From the NCBI RefSeq assembly GCF_002105155.1, contig NW_019028985.1, forward strand, positions 124,001-188,000: a stretch of 64,000 nt of DNA, given 5' to 3'. Below are positions 58,625 to 64,000 of this stretch, piece by piece. Within the stretch, counting starts at the first letter, position 1; each line of letters starts with the position of its first letter. Position numbers and translations under genes: made by a program. Below the pieces are notes generated by a model. It had not been told where the DNA came from. It searched no databases and was given only the letters and a program-made list of their open reading frames with translations. This DNA is from Lobosporangium transversale. Lineage: Eukaryota > Mortierellomycota > Mortierellomycetes > Mortierellales > Mortierellaceae.

Positions 58625-59310
58625 CGTCAGTGACATGTCATTTCATTTACTGCTTTACTGCCACTTTTCCTAATGTTCATTTTTTTATTTAAAAAAGAGA
58701 ATTACCGGGATGAAGATCTGGCTGTCCGATGACCTGACGCATACCAGGCAACATAGCAGTCCTGTTGAGCTGTGCGTTTGCTTCAGGATCGATATAGCTC
58801 TTTTTGGCCAAAATGGTAATTGTTGCAGAGATTTCTGGTTCCAATTCTAGAGTGCTCAGCTTTTCAGCGATAGAATCTGGTTCAGCTTTGTCGGAAGAAG
58901 CTGACAAATCATTCTGGTTCTCTACTGGTGTAGTTGTGGTATCTGATTTTGTTTGTCCAACGTATCCTTCACCACAGGAGACATAAATCAAACTAATATT
59001 CACACAGAAATAAGAATGATCAATTAACTCTTTCCTTTTTACCAAACTAAAAAAAAAGAAAGAAAAGAACATTGCCTTACCTATCTTGAGTAACTTTGCC
59101 ATTGAGCAGCCATGTTGGGTCATTAAGTTCAACTCCATGGTTCAGGTACAATGTTTTCGCTTTTTTGAGACGCAACTTGTTCTTTGAAAGGGTGAGAATA
59201 TCGTTAATAGGATCCGCGGATCCATCAAGCGTATCACTGATTTTGAGAATGACAGCAGACTTCTGGGTCTGCTTGGCATTGTTGACGAGTGTAAGACGGA
59301 TCGAGGGCAT
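57427..59310 (-). CDS. RtcB-like RNA ligase, release-factor-H-coupled type
   Basis: From ATG 59310: an N-terminal ~75-residue ubiquitin-like or KHA-like region (MPSIRLTLVNN, ILTLSKNKLRLKKAKTLYLN) and a Ser/Thr/Asp/Glu-rich linker. The RtcB core follows: MLPGMRQVIGQPDLHPG, PIGATFITQSLIYPALIGND, IGCGMAVYKT (metal-binding Cys), LGTVGGGNHFAEF, YLIVHSGSRRFGQT, WIHRKGAAPSDRGLVVIPGS and SLAHGAGRLLPRAKAL (the guanylylated His). Catalytic positions all look present. RtcB enzymes join 3'-phosphate or 2',3'-cyclic phosphate RNA ends to 5'-OH ends using GTP and Mn. The pattern PDLHPG...YPALIGNDIGCGM resembles the bacterial PrfH-associated subfamily rather than the canonical tRNA-splicing RtcB; this is from memory. 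It is divergent from MAGO, with 307 bp between starts. Confidence 0.9.
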
Positions 59311-59617
59311 TATTATTGATATTAATGGCTCGTTATGAGAATAAAAAAAATAAAAGCCAGCGTCGGAAGGGAAGAGAGATAGGGCATCAAACACATTTCT
59401 TGCTTGCTCTTATTTATATACATTTTAGATTATCCCAAACGCGTGTGGCACAGTAACTGCCGCAGAAAAACTGCGGGCTTTCGCCCTCCCACAGCCCGTG
59501 TCAATTCACATGACCGATAATTCAATCTACGTCATAGCATTGGGAACTTACTTTATGGCTTATTGAGTTGATTCAAGCAACGACTTCATTCGAGGATCTT
59601 TCCATCCAACATCCATC

Positions 59618-60971
59618 ATGCCAGCAGAGGAATTCTATGTGCGATACTAGTAAGGCGTTGGAAACTATAGCACTATAGCTGTTAGATTTTTTTTTCCTTT
59701 TTTGGGGGGGGGATAAAGCCTGGAAGAGAAATCGGCATTGCAGGGCTGAGGAGAGGAATGACCCTCAAGAGCGTCCATGAACTATCATATAAACAATTTC
59801 CTGACAAGGCCTATTTGTCCGACATCACGCTTATTTGCATAAAAACATATACACATATTTAGCTCCGGTCATCAAGGACGCTACGGACATGAGTTTATCG
59901 AGTTTGAGTTCCATGCTGACGGACGTTGTAGATATGCCAATAACTCCAATTACAGGAATGACTCTTTGATCAAAAAAGAAAGTATGTATGCGCTATGACT
60001 TTTGGATTTTACCGATTTTAGGACCAAGCGACATGTCCTTTTCTTTTTCTTTTTTCTTTTTTTTTTTTTTGTTGCATCAATCTTTAAACAGGCATATTGA
60101 TCAATCACGATCTTTTTTTTATTTTTGAATGTTTATTTTATCCTTCAGTGACTGTGAGTCCCCTGATGATCAAGGAACTCAAGCGGATCATTGACGAGTC
60201 TGAAATTATGAAAGAAGATGATCAAAAATGGCCAAAGAAGAATGTTGTTGGGAAGCAGGAGCTTGAAATTCGATTTGGCAATGAACACGTCTCCTTTGAG
60301 GTATAAAAAACGAATAAGATGGACAAAATCCTAAATCATCTCATGTGGACTTGACTCAGCAATATGAGAACGGACAATCAAAAATCGAGTCTAGAGAGAC
60401 AAAAAAAAAAAAAAAAAGAAAAGAAAAAAGAAAGAAACTGTGGCCAAATGCTTTGGTTCGTCATGGATACGATAGCATTTATGTCAGAGACAAGCTTGAC
60501 AAGACAGCCTGTTCATGGAAAATACCCATTTGATTTTTGGAACATGAAAGAGTCAAATCTCCAGCAAGATTATCTAAGGATTTGCGACGACGAGCGAGTT
60601 TTCTGAGTAGATAACAGCTATCCTAGGATCCTGGAGTCCTGAAGGACGAGATTTGGATATTTTATGGCATTGATTTAAACATTTTCTTTCTCCTTTTCCT
60701 ATCTGTAGACTGCCAAAATTGGATCACTTGTTGATGTTCAAGGAAGTGAAGATCCCGAAGGATTGCGCGTATTTTACTACTTGGTTCAAGATCTCAAGTG
60801 TCTAGTGTTCTCACTGATCACTCTGCATTGGAAGGTATAGCCGGATGCAGTTTGCTTTACATTCTTTACATATGTGTAACTTCATATTATTTGTTGTGAG
60901 ATTTTTTTATATGTTTATTAAATCCTTCTTTCTTTCCTTCGTTCGTAACACTTTAGATTAAGCCTATCTAA
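59618..60971 (+). CDS. MAGO: MAGO nashi, exon junction complex core
   Basis: Exons 59618-59649, 59863-59981, 60149-60300, 60709-60834 and 60957-60971 make 147 residues, the exact family size. It reads [96 protein letters not shown] and [18 protein letters not shown], with IKPI from a 15-nt last exon. MAGO pairs with Y14/RBM8 and eIF4A3 on spliced mRNA. Its presence fits the very intron-rich gene set here. No Y14 gene is seen in this window. Confidence 0.97.
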
Positions 60972-61140
60972 ATCAACATTCAGAGTAGTTAATGTGAATA
61001 AAATGGTATTTTTTAAAAGGAAACTAGCACTTGAATTTACTCAAGTACTACTCACGAGTGCTTTCACTCTACTAGGTCTTCCACATTGTTTCGATATAAA
61101 GATTTAACTAGTTTTTTTTTTATTTTTTTTTTTTATCTGT

Positions 61141-62391
<1,251 letters not shown>

Positions 62392-62821
62392 CTACATGCC
62401 AGGAGGATTTTTTTTTTTTTTTTTTAAACAACACATTAATGTAGGTGTAAAAGTAAGTAGATACTCTGGATGTTCGCAGCTTCAATATCAGATGTAAAGT
62501 TGACAACTATTTGCAAGTCATTCGGAACATGGGATATTGGAGACACGTGCCATATTAGGAGGAAAGAGAAGATTGTCTAGTTTTGTTGGGCAAGTATATG
62601 GATGAGGTCTTTGTTAACAATGGAGGCAAAAGGAAGGGAGTAAAGAGGGTAGAGAAGATGGTTATCAGGATAAGACGCTTCAAAAAAAAAAAAAAAAAAA
62701 AAAAAAAGACAAGAACGAGAACGAGAACGAGATCAACTTAAAATGTTTAATTGGGGCAAAGCCCACCTAGAAGATATTATCTCACGTGTTTCTAGAAACC
62801 GATATGATTTATTATCATTTT
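62392..62821. other. 5' flank of the UPRTase gene
   Basis: This should contain the missing first exon and promoter of the UPRTase gene. Two long homopolymers are present (T20 near 62408-62425, A27 near 62681-62707), plus a GAGAAC repeat (62713-62732). A fragment at about 62510-62470 (minus) that could be read as SDIEAANIQS is a weak first-exon candidate. Confidence 0.4.
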
Positions 62822-63778
62822 CTATCTCCGGTGTAACCACTTAATGACTAAATGGGCAAACCAGGTTCCTTCAAGTACAACCCATCGTACCATGGCCTCG
62901 ATAAGGATGCAGTCGATCACCCCGGAATACAAACCAAGGATTCCTCCACCAGATGGCCGGATGGATTGGATCCAGCAGTCCCAAAATCCACGATATGGAG
63001 TAGGCGCCATACCAATACCGGGAAAAGAACCACCATATGCGGAAACACGCGCCGCTACGGTATCAAGCGGGTAAAGTAACACTCGAGTGATCATACTACT
63101 GGTCATAGCACTGACCATCTCGGGATAAAACTCTTGTAGAAGTGTAGGGTTTCGTGGGGTCACTGTAGAAAGATATCGTAGTCCACGTCTAGCCCGATTG
63201 ACTGCCATGGTTGTTGAAGCAGACGAACTGGATGAGACTGTTGGCATGGCCGCCATGATTGTCGCAGAGATTTCGTTCGCAGATACCATTGTCATAGCCC
63301 CGCTATAGTCTGGCCCCGAATGCTGCTGTTGTTGACCTTGTTGCTGTTGCTGACCTTGTGGGTGTTGGCCATTTCGACGTGCCCCAGACTCTAGTGATCG
63401 TTCCAATGATGAGCCAGCGGCCACAGTAGGCACTGCTGTATGGTCAGAAGCCATATTTGCTGTGCCTAGTGGCGCTGGTGATAAAAGCTGTCCTGGCGGA
63501 GGATGTTGCACTGTTGTTTTCGCTGACTTTTTCCTTGTGAAAAAATTGGCTGGCACTAGTTGCGGATTAATCCATCTGAAGATCCAAGTTTGAATGATCT
63601 CAAAGAGAAGATTTAAGATATAAGAGGGCAAGACAGTTGAGTAGAGAGGTAGTATGCTGGGAGATTGACCCTGCCTGTGAAAGAGTCCAATGAGGTCACG
63701 GACATAGTCGGTAGCAAAAGTCTTGAGCAAATGAAAGTACGAAGAATTTGTAGGCCAAGGGCCAGCATGGGAGTCCAT
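62822..63778 (-). CDS. SLC25A46/Ugo1-like mitochondrial carrier-fold protein, possibly 5'-incomplete
   Basis: A 318-residue open frame from ATG 63778 to TAG at 62824-62822. The first part has ILPLYSTVLPSYILNLLFEI and WIFRWINPQLVPANFF, a carrier-type helical pair. A long low-complexity insert follows (GQHPQGQQQQQGQQQQ, SSSSSASTTMA). The C-terminal half is a carrier repeat: EFYPEMVSAMTSSMITRVLL, YPLDTVAARVSAYGGSFPG, YRGFWDCWIQSIRP, LGLYSGVIDCILIEA. The P-x-D-x-x-x-x-R signature is degenerate, as in outer-membrane SLC25A46/Ugo1 proteins involved in mitochondrial fusion. The fold normally has more repeats, so an N-terminal exon may lie upstream, even beyond 64000. The assignment to SLC25A46 is tentative. 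Confidence 0.75.
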   Translation of the reverse strand: MDSHAGPWPTNSSYFHLLKTFATDYVRDLIGLFHRQGQSPSILPLYSTVLPSYILNLLFEIIQTWIFRWINPQLVPANFFTRKKSAKTTVQHPPPGQLLSPAPLGTANMASDHTAVPTVAAGSSLERSLESGARRNGQHPQGQQQQQGQQQQHSGPDYSGAMTMVSANEISATIMAAMPTVSSSSSASTTMAVNRARRGLRYLSTVTPRNPTLLQEFYPEMVSAMTSSMITRVLLYPLDTVAARVSAYGGSFPGIGMAPTPYRGFWDCWIQSIRPSGGGILGLYSGVIDCILIEAMVRWVVLEGTWFAHLVIKWLHRR

Positions 63779-64000
63779 CCGCAGAAGAAGAGAGTTCCGG
63801 AGAAGTGGATAGAGAGGTATATATAGTATAAATTCAATACTATTGAGGTAGGGTAGGGTATTCCAAAATTAAGGAGCATGAGATACAGATGAAGGAGATA
63901 TAAAGCAGTTGGAAGTTCAGTGGAGAACTTTGCTACTTACACTCTTGTAGATAGATAAATCATGGTTTTTGATGGAGTCTTTTTTGAACGATGTCGAAGT
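63779..64000. other. Window edge upstream of the carrier-like gene
   Basis: Only 222 bases are available. No separate gene can be called. It may be leader, or an intron plus part of an upstream exon of the carrier-like gene. Confidence 0.4.

Overview
This window looks like nuclear DNA of an early-diverging (Mucoromycota-type) fungus, most likely Mortierellomycotina; Lobosporangium or a relative is a guess I cannot verify. The grounds are: intron-rich protein genes with short GT-AG introns (mostly 55-350 nt) and CTAAC/CTAAT-like branch sites, fungal housekeeping orthologs throughout, a PRM10/ThrE protein, a full Argonaute, and a PIN/XPG-like plus Fanzor multidomain gene of a type I recall only from Mortierella-like genomes. 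A striking trait is the density of A or T homopolymers of 18-45 nt, placed almost entirely in introns, UTRs and intergenic DNA.

Layout. 0.5-2.5 kb: single-pass membrane protein (+). 3-4.4 kb: an unresolved spliced gene (-). 4.6-6.4 kb: nothing recognisable. 6.45-9.54 kb: a decayed PIN/XPG-like plus Fanzor (eukaryotic TnpB relative) gene (+), the most interesting locus. 9.5-12.7 kb: gene-poor, pyrimidine-rich leader or intergenic DNA. 12.7-15 kb: Q-rich HMG-box protein (+). 15.3-17.2 kb: S-adenosylmethionine decarboxylase (-). 18.8-20.4 kb: mitochondrial citrate carrier (-). 20.9-23.4 kb: UTP6 (-). 23.9-25.5 kb: class A DnaJ/YDJ1 (+). 26-28.3 kb: RFT1 (+). 28.4-31.3 kb: membrane-anchored GH20 beta-hexosaminidase (-). 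32-33 kb: RPB8 (+). 33.3-36.2 kb: PRM10/ThrE-like (-). 37.2-38.4 kb: acyl-protein thioesterase (-). 39.4-40.7 kb: unknown conserved-looking protein (+). 40.9-41.2 kb: small membrane protein (-). 41.8-43.3 kb: EMC3 (+). 43.6-45.6 kb: NADP isocitrate dehydrogenase (-). 46.3-49.4 kb: Argonaute (-). 50-52.4 kb: SAM50 (+). 52.6-53.1 kb: coiled-coil protein (-). 53.2-54.5 kb: LCL3-like nuclease (-). 54.6-56.1 kb: phosphomannomutase (-). 56.4-57.3 kb: SEC61 beta (+). 57.4-59.3 kb: RtcB-like RNA ligase (-). 59.6-61 kb: MAGO (+). 61.1-62.4 kb: uracil phosphoribosyltransferase (-). 62.8-63.8 kb: SLC25A46/Ugo1-like carrier (-), perhaps continuing off the window.

Functional themes: ER glycosylation and membrane insertion (RFT1, SEC53, EMC3, SEC61 beta), mitochondria (citrate carrier, SAM50, IDH, LCL3, SLC25A46-like), and RNA biology (Argonaute, RtcB, MAGO, UTP6, RPB8). 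Several pairs are divergent with 300-700 bp between start codons. Exon boundaries were deduced by hand from splice consensus, reading-frame continuity and remembered family sequences; none was checked by computation.
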